A DNA stretch of 64,000 bases from Luteibacter sp. 9135. GTDB taxonomy: Bacteria; Pseudomonadota; Gammaproteobacteria; Xanthomonadales; Rhodanobacteraceae. Of this stretch, positions 43,349 to 52,900 are shown piece by piece. The notes beneath the pieces are model-generated. The model saw nothing but the letters and a program-made list of their open reading frames with translations, made no database searches and was not told where the DNA came from. A program made the translations under genes and the position numbers. Positions within the stretch are counted from its first letter, which is position 1. The number at the start of each line of letters is the position of its first letter. Location of the stretch: the NCBI RefSeq assembly GCF_000745005.1, contig NZ_JQNB01000001.1, positions 1,116,001 to 1,180,000 of the forward strand, in the 5' to 3' direction.

Positions 43349-43807
43349 ATGTCCACGTCTTCGTTCCCGCTCTGCGACACGCCCGACAGCCTCGGTGCCC
43401 TTATCGGCATGGTGCGCAGCGAAATCGTCCGGGCGATCGAGTCCGACCTGGCCGCACAGGGCACGGACCTGAAGTTCACGCAGTTCCACGTGCTCAAGCG
43501 CCTGGCCACCGCCGGCCCGATGACCGCCACGGAACTGGCGCGTGCCGTGGACCTGGACGGCGGCGCCATGACGCGCCAGCTGGACCAGCTGGAAACCAAG
43601 GGATACCTGCGCCGCCAGCCGCACGAGCAGGACCGCCGCGCACTGCGCATCGACCTTACCGAGGCCGGCGTGGCGCTATGGAAACACTTGCATGAAAGCA
43701 ACATCGCCACCCTGGAACGCGCCCAGAAAACGCTGACCCAGGACGAGCGCGACCAGCTGCACGACTACCTGGGGCGCGTGCTCAACGCGCTTCGCGAAAA
43801 GAACTGA
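43349..43807 (+). CDS. MarR-family transcriptional regulator
   Basis: A 152-residue winged-helix repressor, starting at MSTSSFPLCDTPDSLGALIG. The DNA-binding core is at about 40-105: MTATELARAVDLDGGAMTRQ and LDQLETKGYLRRQPHEQDRR (wing D-R-R). Its promoter overlaps the alternative ATG at 43340, so the ATG at 43349 is the more likely start, probably without a leader. It is followed by the efflux operon after 23 bases and is the probable repressor of it, responding to aromatic or xenobiotic ligands as in the family. Confidence 0.88.
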   Translation: MSTSSFPLCDTPDSLGALIGMVRSEIVRAIESDLAAQGTDLKFTQFHVLKRLATAGPMTATELARAVDLDGGAMTRQLDQLETKGYLRRQPHEQDRRALRIDLTEAGVALWKHLHESNIATLERAQKTLTQDERDQLHDYLGRVLNALREKN

Positions 43808-43830
43808 ACTTACGTCCGAGGCAAAACGCA

Positions 43831-45294
43831 ATGCGTCTGCACACTCTCGTGGCGGCCGTCGGGGCCGCGTTGATCCTCTCCGGCTGCGTCACCAGCCGTG
43901 GTCTGGATCCGCAAGGCACGCTGACCGATCCGTCCACCCTTCACGCCGGGCGCAGCCTGGCGAAGGTTCCCGTTTCCCCGGCCGGCTGGCCGGCGGCTGA
44001 CTGGTGGACCGGACTGGGCGATAGCCAGCTCACCTCGCTGATCGAGGAAGCCCTGAAGGACAACCCCGACCTGGCAACGGCCAGCGCCCGAGTGCGCCAG
44101 GCCCAGGCGCAGGCCGGTTCGGCCGATGCCACGCGCAGTCCCACGCTCAGCGTGGGCGGCGGCGTGGCCGGCGCGCACCTGCCCGGTTCGTTGCTGCCCG
44201 ATCCGCCCGGCAACCACTTCTCGTGGACCAAGTACGGCTACGGCAACTTCAACTGGGACCTGGACCTGTGGGGCGGGCGTCGCGCCGCCTTCGAGGCGGC
44301 CGTGGGCTCGCAGCGGGCCGCCGAGGTGGACATGCGCGCCGCGCGCATCGAGATCTCGACCAACGTCGCCCGCGCCTACGTGCAACTCGGCTACGGCTTC
44401 ACCCAGCTGGACGTGGCCCACGCCGAGCTGGACCGCACCCATGCGTCGCAGAAGCTGACCGTGCAGCGCGTCGCCGCGGGCGTCGACAACCAGATGCAGG
44501 TCAAGCAGGCGGACAGCGAAGTGGCGTCGGCCGAACGCGAGGTGGCGGTGGCGCAGCGCGCCATCGACAGCGCGCGCAGCTCGCTCAGCGTGCTGCTGGG
44601 CAAGGGCCCCGATCGTGGCCTGGACATCGTGCGTCCCGCCGCCTTGAGCCCGGCCGCCGTCGCCATCCCGGCCAACCTGCCGGCCGACCTGCTCGGCCAC
44701 CGTGCCGACTTGGTCGCCGCGCGCTGGCGCGTCGAAGCCGCCTCGAAGGACATCGTCTCGGCCAAGGCGCGTTTCCTGCCCAACGTGACGCTGGGCGTGC
44801 TCGCAGCGCAGCTGGCCGGCGGATCGGACAACCTGTTCGCCTCGCAGGCGCGCTTCTGGCAGGTGCTGCCCGCGTTCTCGCTGCCCATCTTCGACGGTGG
44901 CCGCCTGCGCGCCAACCTGGCCGGCAAGGATGCGGACTACGACCTGGCCGTCGCGCAATACAACACCACCCTGGTGCGTGCGCTCAACGAAGTGCAGGAC
45001 GAACTGTCCGCGCTCGACTCCCTGGCGACGCAGATCCAGGCCCAGCAGCGGGCGCAGGACGCGGCCCAGCAGGCGTACGACCTGTCGCAGCAGCGCTACA
45101 AGGCCGGCGTCGGCAGCTACCTGGAGTCGCTGGTGGTACGCCAGCAGCTGCTCGAGGCCGAGCAGCGCACGGCGTCGCTGAAAGCACAGCAGGTCGATAC
45201 CTCCGTCCAACTGATCCAGGCGCTGGGTGGCGGGTTCCGCCCCTCGGCCGACGACGCATCCGTCGCGACCGCCAGCACGCCGGCAACCCCTTAA
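43831..45294 (+). CDS. Outer-membrane efflux lipoprotein, NodT family
   Basis: A 487-residue TolC-like channel. Lipobox LSGC with Cys19 after the signal peptide. Two OEP repeats hold the long helices: SLIEEALKDNPDLATASARV, AARIEISTNVARAYVQLGYG, and PNLPADLLGHRADL-type segment PANLPADLLGHRADLVAARW. It is the outer-membrane duct of a tripartite pump with the downstream adaptor and permease. An operon with marR and emrAB-like genes is clear from 23-25 base spacing. Confidence 0.92.
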   Translation: MRLHTLVAAVGAALILSGCVTSRGLDPQGTLTDPSTLHAGRSLAKVPVSPAGWPAADWWTGLGDSQLTSLIEEALKDNPDLATASARVRQAQAQAGSADATRSPTLSVGGGVAGAHLPGSLLPDPPGNHFSWTKYGYGNFNWDLDLWGGRRAAFEAAVGSQRAAEVDMRAARIEISTNVARAYVQLGYGFTQLDVAHAELDRTHASQKLTVQRVAAGVDNQMQVKQADSEVASAEREVAVAQRAIDSARSSLSVLLGKGPDRGLDIVRPAALSPAAVAIPANLPADLLGHRADLVAARWRVEAASKDIVSAKARFLPNVTLGVLAAQLAGGSDNLFASQARFWQVLPAFSLPIFDGGRLRANLAGKDADYDLAVAQYNTTLVRALNEVQDELSALDSLATQIQAQQRAQDAAQQAYDLSQQRYKAGVGSYLESLVVRQQLLEAEQRTASLKAQQVDTSVQLIQALGGGFRPSADDASVATASTPATP

Positions 45295-45318
45295 GAAATC
45301 GTCCCGAGGCCGCTTCCG

Positions 45319-46521
45319 ATGTCACAAGAAACCACCGCCCCCGCCGGCGCGCCGCCCCCGAAGAGCCGTCGCGGGTTCTTCCTCAAACTGCTGTTGCTCG
45401 TGGTCGTCCTCGCCCTCATCGGCTGGGTGATCTGGTACTTCGTGGACGGTCGCTGGTATGAAGATACCGACGACGCCTACGTCAACGGCAACGTGGTGCA
45501 GATCACCCCGCAGATCGCCGGCACGGTCACCTCGATCGGTGCCGACGACGGCGACCTGGTCCACCAGGGCGACGTGCTGGTCAAGCTCGATCCCAGCGAC
45601 GCCGAGGTCGCCCTCGAGAGCGCACGCGCCAACCTCGCCAACACGGTGCGCCGCGTGCGTGGCCTGTACAACAACGTGACCTCGGCGCAGGCCGACGTGG
45701 CGGTACGCCAGACTGCGGTGGATCGCGCCCGGCAGGATTACAACCGCCGCCGCGACCTGGCCAAGTCGGGTGCCATCTCCGCCGAGGAACTCTCGCACGC
45801 CGCCGACACGCTGACCTCCGCGGAAAGCAGCCTGGCCTCCGCCAAGCAGTCGTACAGCAGCAACAAGGTGCTGGTCGACGACACCGTCGTGTCGTCCCAC
45901 CCGGATGTGCGTGCCGCCGCCGCCAAGCTGCGCTCTGCGTACCTCGACTTCGTCCGCGCGACCCTGGTGGCGCCGGTGGACGGTTACGTCGCCAAGCGCA
46001 GCGTGCAGGTCGGCCAGCGCGTGCAGCCGGGCGCGGCGCTGATGGCCGTGGTGCCGCTGCACGAGGTGTGGATCGACGCCAACTTCAAGGAAACCCAGCT
46101 GACCCACATGCGCATCGGCCAGCCGGTGGACGTCACGGCCGACGTGTACGGCGGCGACACCGTGTACAAGGCGAAGATCCGCAGCCTGGGCGTCGGCAGC
46201 GGCAGCGCGTTCTCCATCCTGCCGGCGCAGAACGCCACGGGTAACTGGATCAAGATCGTGCAGCGCGTACCGGTGCGCGTGGTGTTCACCGATCCCAAGC
46301 AACTGGACGACAAGCCGCTGCGCCTGGGCCTGTCGACCAAGGTCACGGTGTCGCTGCACGACCAGAACGGCGCGTTGCTGGCGAAGCAGTCGCCCACGCA
46401 GCCCGAGTTCAGCACGCCGATCTACGACAAGCAGCTGGCCGATGCCGACAAGGACATCGCGCGCGTGATCCACGAGAACACGTCCGCGGGTGAAGGCGCC
46501 GAGCAGCAGGCCCCGAAGTAA
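45319..46521 (+). CDS. emrA: EmrA-type periplasmic adaptor (HlyD family)
   Basis: A 400-residue membrane-fusion protein with one N-terminal helix (about 20-40, FFLKLLLLVVVLALIGWVIW). The biotinyl-lipoyl motif TDDAYVNGNVVQITPQIAGT is near 52-72, followed by a coiled-coil hairpin (about 100-200) and the second lipoyl half at LVAPVDGYVAKRSVQVGQRV. It links the DHA2 permease to the NodT channel. Gene order omf-emrA-emrB, with 24 and 12 base gaps. Confidence 0.92.
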   Translation: MSQETTAPAGAPPPKSRRGFFLKLLLLVVVLALIGWVIWYFVDGRWYEDTDDAYVNGNVVQITPQIAGTVTSIGADDGDLVHQGDVLVKLDPSDAEVALESARANLANTVRRVRGLYNNVTSAQADVAVRQTAVDRARQDYNRRRDLAKSGAISAEELSHAADTLTSAESSLASAKQSYSSNKVLVDDTVVSSHPDVRAAAAKLRSAYLDFVRATLVAPVDGYVAKRSVQVGQRVQPGAALMAVVPLHEVWIDANFKETQLTHMRIGQPVDVTADVYGGDTVYKAKIRSLGVGSGSAFSILPAQNATGNWIKIVQRVPVRVVFTDPKQLDDKPLRLGLSTKVTVSLHDQNGALLAKQSPTQPEFSTPIYDKQLADADKDIARVIHENTSAGEGAEQQAPK

Positions 46522-46533
46522 GGGAGAGGGCTC

Positions 46534-48060
46534 ATGAGCACCGAATTTCGACCGCCCAACCTGGCGCTGTCCACGGTCGGGCTATCGCTCGCGACCTTCA
46601 TGCAGGTGCTCGATACGACGATCGCCAACGTGTCGCTGCCTACGATTGCGGGCAACCTGGGCGTCAGCTCCAACCAGAGCACGTGGGTGATCACCTCGTT
46701 CGCGGTGAGCAACGCCATCGCGTTGCCGCTCACCGGCTTCCTCACCCGTCGCTTCGGCGAGACCAAGCTGTTCGTGTGGGCCACGCTGCTGTTCTCGCTG
46801 GCGTCGTTCCTGTGCGGTATCGCGCAGAGCATGACGATGCTGATCGTGTTCCGTGCCATCCAGGGTGCGGTGGCCGGCCCGATGTACCCGATCACGCAGA
46901 GCCTGCTGATCTCGATCTATCCACCGGCCAAACGCGGCATGGCGCTAGCCCTGCTGGCGATGGTCACCGTCGTGGCGCCCATCGCCGGCCCCATCCTGGG
47001 CGGCTGGATCACCGACAACTACACCTGGCCGTGGATCTTCTTCATCAACGTGCCCATCGGCATGTTCGCGAGCTTCGTGGTGGCCAACCAGATGAAGGGC
47101 CGGCCGGAAGTGACCGAGAAGCCGAAGGTCGACTACGTGGGCCTGATCACGCTCATCATCGGCGTGGGTGCCTTGCAGGTGGTGCTCGACAAGGGTAACG
47201 ACGAGGACTGGTTCAACTCGCCCTTCATCGTGGTGACCGCGATCGTCGCCGCCATCGGCCTGGCCGTGTTCCTGATCTGGGAACTGACCGACAAGGACCC
47301 GATCGTCAACCTGAAGCTGTTCCGTCATCGCAATTTCGCCATGGGCACCCTGTGTCTGGTGCTGGCCTACGCGGCGTTCTTCGCCATCGGCCTGCTGGTG
47401 CCGCAGTGGTTGCAACGCAACGTGGGGTATACCTCGACCTGGGCAGGCCTGGCGGCGGCGCCGCTGGGCATCATCCCGGTGATCCTGACGCCGTTCGTGG
47501 GTAAGTATGCGCACAAGTTCGACCTGCGCGTCCTGGCCTCGGGCGCGTTCCTGGTCATGGGCGCGACCTGCTTCATGCGCTCGGACTTCTACCTGCAGGT
47601 GGACTTCTACAGCGTGGCGATGGTCCAGCTGATCCAGGGCCTGGGCGTGGCGTTGTTCTTCATGCCGGTGCTGAGCATCCTGCTGTCCGACCTGCAACCC
47701 AGGGAGATCGCCGCAGGCTCAGGCCTGGCGACCTTCCTGCGTACGCTGGGCGGCAGCTTCGCCGCGTCGATCACCACGTTCCTGTGGGATCGCCGAGCCA
47801 TCGTGCACCACGAGCGCCTGGCGGAGAACTTCACCCCGTTCAACCCGAACACCACGCAGGCCATGGCCCAGATCGGTCGAGGCGATCCGCAATACGCCGC
47901 TTCGTCAGTCAACGCGATGATCACCAACCAGGCGTACCAGATCTCGTTCAACGAGGTGTTCTACCTGCTTGGCTTCGTTTTCGTGGCGCTGATCTTCGTG
48001 GTGTGGCTGGCCAAGCCACCGTTCGCGGCCAAGGCGGGGCCGGCGGCTTCGGGGCATTGA
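46534..48060 (+). CDS. emrB: EmrB-type MFS drug:H+ antiporter (DHA2 family)
   Basis: A 508-residue permease with 14 predicted helices. Signature motif C-like FMQVLDTTIANVSLPTIAGN near residue 25 and an A-like loop LTRRFGETKLF. DHA2 EmrB proteins export hydrophobic drugs in exchange for protons. With the adaptor and NodT channel it forms a pump spanning both membranes. A GGGAGAGG ribosome site precedes ATG 46534. Its stop is 5 bases from the convergent NYN gene stop. Confidence 0.93.
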   Translation: MSTEFRPPNLALSTVGLSLATFMQVLDTTIANVSLPTIAGNLGVSSNQSTWVITSFAVSNAIALPLTGFLTRRFGETKLFVWATLLFSLASFLCGIAQSMTMLIVFRAIQGAVAGPMYPITQSLLISIYPPAKRGMALALLAMVTVVAPIAGPILGGWITDNYTWPWIFFINVPIGMFASFVVANQMKGRPEVTEKPKVDYVGLITLIIGVGALQVVLDKGNDEDWFNSPFIVVTAIVAAIGLAVFLIWELTDKDPIVNLKLFRHRNFAMGTLCLVLAYAAFFAIGLLVPQWLQRNVGYTSTWAGLAAAPLGIIPVILTPFVGKYAHKFDLRVLASGAFLVMGATCFMRSDFYLQVDFYSVAMVQLIQGLGVALFFMPVLSILLSDLQPREIAAGSGLATFLRTLGGSFAASITTFLWDRRAIVHHERLAENFTPFNPNTTQAMAQIGRGDPQYAASSVNAMITNQAYQISFNEVFYLLGFVFVALIFVVWLAKPPFAAKAGPAASGH

Positions 48061-48065
48061 GAAGG

Positions 48066-48992
48066 CTAAAACCGTGCCACCTTCAACCCGAAGTCGTCAG
48101 CATATCTATCCATGTAAGCACGTAGTTCGTCCGCTTCCTCTTCCGTGCTCGTCATTTCTATGGGAACGCGGCCGCCCAAGTGCGCCTGAGCGCTATTCAG
48201 CCACTTGAGTGCGCCCCCCCTGCTTCGTCTTACACGTGTCGCTTCGATCAGGATAGGTTCTAGAAGGTCAGGCCGTGGATACCACGAGATCGGCCGATGG
48301 ACGGCCTTGTCGTTCCATCGCACCATGTTCGGCAAGTGGGCTGCGGCGAGTTCACTGTCAAGAATACTGGAGCGGGTCCAGTCGGCCAGCCTGGACAGGT
48401 CGCCGTTGGGCGATCGCTGACGGTGACGGGTGGGCACCACCAGCCCTAGCGTCGCTGCACCCTCGTTCTTGATCATCTGAAAGCACGGTGCCATGTCGGT
48501 GTCATTCGACACAATGACAACGTGCCCTACGTCACCCTTGACCACATCCCGATAAGCATGAAGGGCAAGGGACACATCCGACTGTTTCTCCTCGACCTTC
48601 CAAATATCGATCAGTGGCGAATCGGGGATATCTACACCCTCGATGACCTGACGCGCTCGAACCGGGCGCAGGTCGTAGTAACCCTTGATGACCTGTATGG
48701 CATCGCCCAGATGCCCTGCGAGCGCCTGATGGTAGGCCGTTTGGCAAGCGAGAGAATCGTTCGCCTTCGCCAGTTTCGGGAGGATCGGCGCCGTGAAGAA
48801 CTTCAGAGCGAGCGGCGCCAATCGATACGGCCGAGGAGCGCCATCATCTGAACTGAACGACGTACGGATGACGTGATCGATCAGCGCGAGTGGATTCAGC
48901 CACTTATCATGCGACCGTTTCAAGCAGCCGTAATATAGGTTGTATCCGTCGATGTAGACCCGCGTGAGCGGCCCTGACGCATCCGTGCTCAT
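48066..48992 (-). CDS. NYN-domain protein with MbcA/ParS/Xre-like C-terminal domain
   Basis: A 308-residue protein. Residues 10-215 are a NYN (PIN-like) ribonuclease domain: D15 in RVYIDGYNLYYG, E135-K136-x2-D139 in EEKQSDVSLALHAY, and D164/D166 in IVSNDTDMAPCF. These acidic residues match the metal site. Residues about 244-305 resemble the MbcA/ParS/Xre (DUF2384) toxin-binding domain: ALKWLNSAQAHLGGRVPIEM, then TEEEADELRAYMDRYAD. I infer a fused nuclease and toxin-antitoxin-like domain. Base composition is clearly lower in G+C than its neighbours, which suggests recent acquisition. The start at 48992 has GGAGATGGGAA before it. A role in RNA decay or defence is speculative. Confidence 0.75.
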   Translation of the reverse strand: MSTDASGPLTRVYIDGYNLYYGCLKRSHDKWLNPLALIDHVIRTSFSSDDGAPRPYRLAPLALKFFTAPILPKLAKANDSLACQTAYHQALAGHLGDAIQVIKGYYDLRPVRARQVIEGVDIPDSPLIDIWKVEEKQSDVSLALHAYRDVVKGDVGHVVIVSNDTDMAPCFQMIKNEGAATLGLVVPTRHRQRSPNGDLSRLADWTRSSILDSELAAAHLPNMVRWNDKAVHRPISWYPRPDLLEPILIEATRVRRSRGGALKWLNSAQAHLGGRVPIEMTSTEEEADELRAYMDRYADDFGLKVARF

Positions 48993-49011
48993 TTCCCATC
49001 TCCATATACGC

Positions 49012-49036
49012 AAAAACCGCCCGTTTTACGGGGCGG
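49012..49036 (-). terminator. Intrinsic terminator between pagL and the NYN gene
   Basis: On the minus strand: CCGCCC(C)GT-AAA-ACGGGCGG, an 8-bp stem with one bulge, followed by TTTTTG. It lies about 150 bases past pagL and only about 20 before the NYN start, in the transcript from the promoter at 49101-49128. Confidence 0.75.
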
Positions 49037-49094
49037 CCTTTGCCCCCAAAGCTTTCCGCGTTCTTGTCGCAGAGTCACTTCGGGTTAGTCGTTG
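49012..49094 (-). ncRNA. Possible small RNA or attenuated leader of the NYN gene
   Basis: A strong promoter (49101-49128) predicts a transcript starting near 49094 that runs into the terminator at 49012-49036, giving about 80 bases. No reading frame with a ribosome site lies in it. It may be a free small RNA, or a leader whose terminator decides whether the NYN gene is read. Sequence alone cannot separate the two. Confidence 0.4.
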
Positions 49095-49100
49095 GCTCCA

Positions 49101-49128
49101 ATCATAGTCACATCGACCAAGCTGTCAA
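49101..49128 (-). promoter_or_regulatory. Sigma-70-like promoter TTGACA-N16-TATGAT
   Basis: On the minus strand: -35 TTGACA (49128-49123), 16-base spacer and -10 TATGAT (49106-49101). It is one of the closest matches to the vegetative consensus in the window and lies between pagL and the NYN gene. Confidence 0.65.
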
Positions 49129-49185
49129 TGCCGCCTATGGATCGCAAGCCTCGGCTGAGAACAGACTCAAGCCTGAAGGTTGACG

Positions 49186-49719
49186 TCAGATATCGAACCC
49201 AATGCCCACCAGCCCCATCGTCTCGCCGCGGTTCGGCTCCTGGAAGCTGCCGTTGGAGATATGGCGGATCTGGAAGCTGATGTTCTTGTACTGCCAGCCA
49301 AGGGTGCTGACGAACTCGTAGCCGCTGGACAGTGCCTGCGTGCGCCCGCCCGCCGTGCCGGCGACCTGGAAGCTGAAGAAGAACGGACGGTACCAGTCAC
49401 CCTCGCTGCCGTAGTGGAGGCGCGCACCGGCAGCGCCTACCCAGACATTGTTGGTGACGCCGGGACGGGACTGCTCGTAGCGACCGATGTCGCGACCCTT
49501 CACGTAACCGATCGACACGTCGGGTGACCAGGTGAAGCGGCTGCCCCCCATCGGGCGGGCGTCGAACACCGACTCGATGAAGAAGACATTGGTGCCGTAA
49601 CTGTCCATGTAGCTGCGGCCACCCTGCAACTCGATGTGGGTTTCGGCGGCCGCGGGGATGGACACGGCGGCAAGGGAAAGCGCGGCGAGAGCGCCGAGGG
49701 CGAGGCGGGACGAACGCAT
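49186..49719 (-). CDS. pagL: Lipid A 3-O-deacylase PagL
   Basis: A 177-residue barrel. Signal peptide at 1-25 (ending IPAAA). The catalytic region FQIRHISNGSFQEPNRGETM gives His153, Ser155 and probably Glu166, matching the PagL His-Ser-Glu triad; the protein ends GIGFDI. PagL removes the 3-O acyl chain of lipid A in the outer membrane and alters immune recognition and permeability. ATG 49719 has GGACCCTCCCCCGCC before it, a weak ribosome site. It is divergent from the GGDEF/EAL gene. Confidence 0.9.
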   Translation of the reverse strand: MRSSRLALGALAALSLAAVSIPAAAETHIELQGGRSYMDSYGTNVFFIESVFDARPMGGSRFTWSPDVSIGYVKGRDIGRYEQSRPGVTNNVWVGAAGARLHYGSEGDWYRPFFFSFQVAGTAGGRTQALSSGYEFVSTLGWQYKNISFQIRHISNGSFQEPNRGETMGLVGIGFDI

Positions 49720-49908
49720 GGCGGGGGAGGGTCCTTGTGCTGGGACGTGTTTATGAACCGGATGGTTCTGTAAATAGTGTTGAGCGAGCGTGAAAAAAGG
49801 GGGAGGGCTAAATCTTTCTCGTTCAAGCGGCGTCCTTTGGTGCCGTTACAGGACGACGAGGCTTCGCGAGGGCGGGCCAGGACTACGACCCGAGGAGGCG
49901 GCAATACG

Positions 49909-52900
49909 GTGGCGACCGCGACGGCACAGGGGGCGACAAAGACCCGCGCCCATACCATCCGTCTGGCGATCTGGGCCGTTTGTGTCGTGCTTTCGCTCGG
50001 CATCGCCGCGCTGGTCGCGGGCCTGCAGATGCAGGAATACGCGCGCATGCTGGCGACCAGTCAGCGTCAGGTCGCGGCGTCGGCCAATGGTGTGGTCAGA
50101 CTGCTCGACCAGCAGGTGGATGCCAGCCTGGGCCCCCTGCTGGCACTGCGTAACGAGGTCGATCGCCCAGATATTTCGGAGTTGCGCATCCAACTTGCCG
50201 AGGTGCAGGCGCGGCACCCGGAGTTGCCCAATTTTCTGGCCCTCGACGCGCGCGGTACGGTCATCGCCTCCACGCACACGCCGGTCTACGACTGGGTCCC
50301 GATGCTGGCCGCTCCGCGGCGGATGGCCCTGGGTGCCAGCGTCCGGGTAGCCATCGGTGAGACGGAAGGGTCCGGATCGGCCTTACGCATCCTGGTGGAC
50401 TCCCGAGTGGCGGAGCCGGCCGCCTTCGGTACGGTGATCCGCGCGGAGCGCATGCGCGACGCGATGCGCCTGACCATGCTGGGCAACACGGCCGAGATGA
50501 CGATCTTCTCGCCGTCCGGCCGTGTGTTCACCAGCAACGGCGGTGGGCCGGTCAGGGCATGGACCGCGGGTAACGTGGTCCCCGGCAGCACGGGCTTTGT
50601 CGAGGACCCGGAGCGTATCGCGGCTTGGGCCGCCTCGACCGTCTACCCGTTCGTGGCTCGTTCTTCGGTCGATCGCTCGGCGGTTCTGGCGGACTGGTGG
50701 ACGCAGGCCCGGCAGACCCTGCTGGCGACGCTGGCCTTGGTGCTGCTCATCCATCTCTTCGCCACCGCGTTCGACCGGGCCTACCGGAAGCAGTCGCGGC
50801 TGTTCGATGCGTTGTCGCGCACGGCGCGGCACCTCGGCGATGTGCAGCGCACCGGCCACATCGGCTTGTGGGAAGCCGACCTGACCTCCGGCGAGATCGT
50901 CTGGTCCGGCCAGGTCCATGAGATCACCGGCTATCCGCCCGAGCGTGTGGTGGTACGTCGTGGCACGTATTACCGGCTGGTGCATCCTGACGACCAGGCT
51001 GGCATCACAGCCTGGGTGGACCGTTTCGCCACGGAAGACGGCCCGCTGGAGTTCGAGCACCGGCTGTGTCGCCTCGACGGGCGCGAAGTGCGGGTCGCCC
51101 TGCGCGCCTCGCGGATCACCGACGAGGACGGCCGGCCCGTCCTGGCCGGTACGATCGCCGAGGTCACCGTACTCCACGAAACGCGCCGCCGGCTGGAGGA
51201 TACCGATCGCGACCTCGCCGCCAGCGCCGCCGCCTATCGTCAGTTGCTGGCCCGCGTGCCGCTGCCGCTGGCCATCGTGCGGGACGACGGTATCGAGTAC
51301 GCCAACCCGCGCGCCGAAGAGCGGCTGGGCAGCAGCGGTGAGACCCTGGTTGGCCGCCGCGTGGACGGCTTCATGGACGACGACGCGCTGGCGGTGCTGC
51401 GTGCCGGGTCACCCGATGGCGCCAACCTCATCGCGTGGCTCAATCCCGACCACGGCATGCCGTTCGAGGCCGAGCTGGCCCTGTCCGATTACCGGGACAC
51501 CAAGGGCGACGGCACGCTGGTGATCATGCGTGACGTGACCGAGCAGCGCCGTTACGAAGAGCGCCTCAACCACCAGGCCACGCACGACGAACTGACCGGG
51601 TTGCCCAACCGGCGCGCCCTGCGCGAGAAACTCGACGAGCTGGTGACCGATAGCGTGCGCGAGGGCTCGGGCCTGATGGTGCTGTTCATCGACCTGGACC
51701 ACTTCAAGGTCATCAACGACGCGCTCGGCCATGCGCTGGGCGACCAGGTGCTGCGCGACGTCACCCTGCGCCTGGGCGATGCGCTGGACGGCCTGGGCCA
51801 TGTGGGCCGTTTCGGCGGCGACGAGTTCGTGGCGATGCTGCCCTTCACCAGCCATCCGGCGACGGCCATGGAAGTGCTGCCGCGTATCCAGCGCGCCATC
51901 GAGGAGCCGCTGACCGTCGGTGGCACCATGCAGCGCCTGAAGTGCAGCATGGGCGTGGCCTTCGCCATCCGCGACGGCGCCGATGCCGATACGTTGATCC
52001 GCAATGCCGACACGGCCATGTACGTCGCCAAGCGCTCGGGCCGGCACACGTGGAAGCGCTACGCGGCGGACATGCACGCCACCGCCATGGCGCGTCTCAC
52101 CGTGCTCACCCGGCTGTCCGGCGTCAACCTGGACAACGAACTGTCGCTGGCCTGGCAGACGCAGCACTCGGGTGACGATGGCCGGGTGATCGGCGTGGAA
52201 GCGCTGTTGCGCTGGCCGTCCGCACCGGCGGATCTGGCCGGCAACGACAAGCTCGTGCCCCTGCTGGAAGAAACCGGCGCCATCGTGCAGATCGGCCAGT
52301 GGGTGCTGCGCGAGGCCTGCCGCCAGCAGCGACTGGTGTTCGATCGCCTGGGCCCCGGGTGCCGCATCGCGGTGAACGTCTCCGCCCAACAGCTGGTACA
52401 CACCGACCTGGTCGCGGAGGTGCGCATGGCCCTGGCCGAGACCGGCGCCAGCGCGTCCTCGCTGGAACTGGAACTGACCGAAAGCGCATTCATGCAGGAG
52501 CCCGAGCGCGCCATCCGGACCCTGCACGAGCTGCGCGCCATGGGCGTGAGCATCTCGCTGGACGACTTCGGCACCGGCTACTCCAACCTGACCTACCTCT
52601 CGCGGTTGCCGCTGGACAAGATCAAGGTGGATCGCCACTTCACCGCCAGCCTGCTCGACGACGATGTCGACGCATCGATCTGCCGATCCATCATCTTCCT
52701 CGCCCGCAGCCTCAACCTGGAAGTGGTGGCGGAAGGCGTGGAAACCGAAAGCCAGCGGCGCTGGCTGCTGGGCGAAGGGTGCGTGGCGATGCAGGGCTAC
52801 CTGTTCGCCCGTCCGGTGTCGATCGACGCGCTGGAAGCCAGCCTGTGCGGCAACGGCGCCGTCGAGGACTGGTCGTCCGCGATGGTCGCCACGGGCTCGC

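Noticed and set aside
49777..49908. Alternative GTG start (49777) of the GGDEF/EAL gene
   Set aside because: The extra 44 residues are Arg-rich and lack a ribosome site, whereas AGGAGG lies 10 bases before the GTG at 49909.
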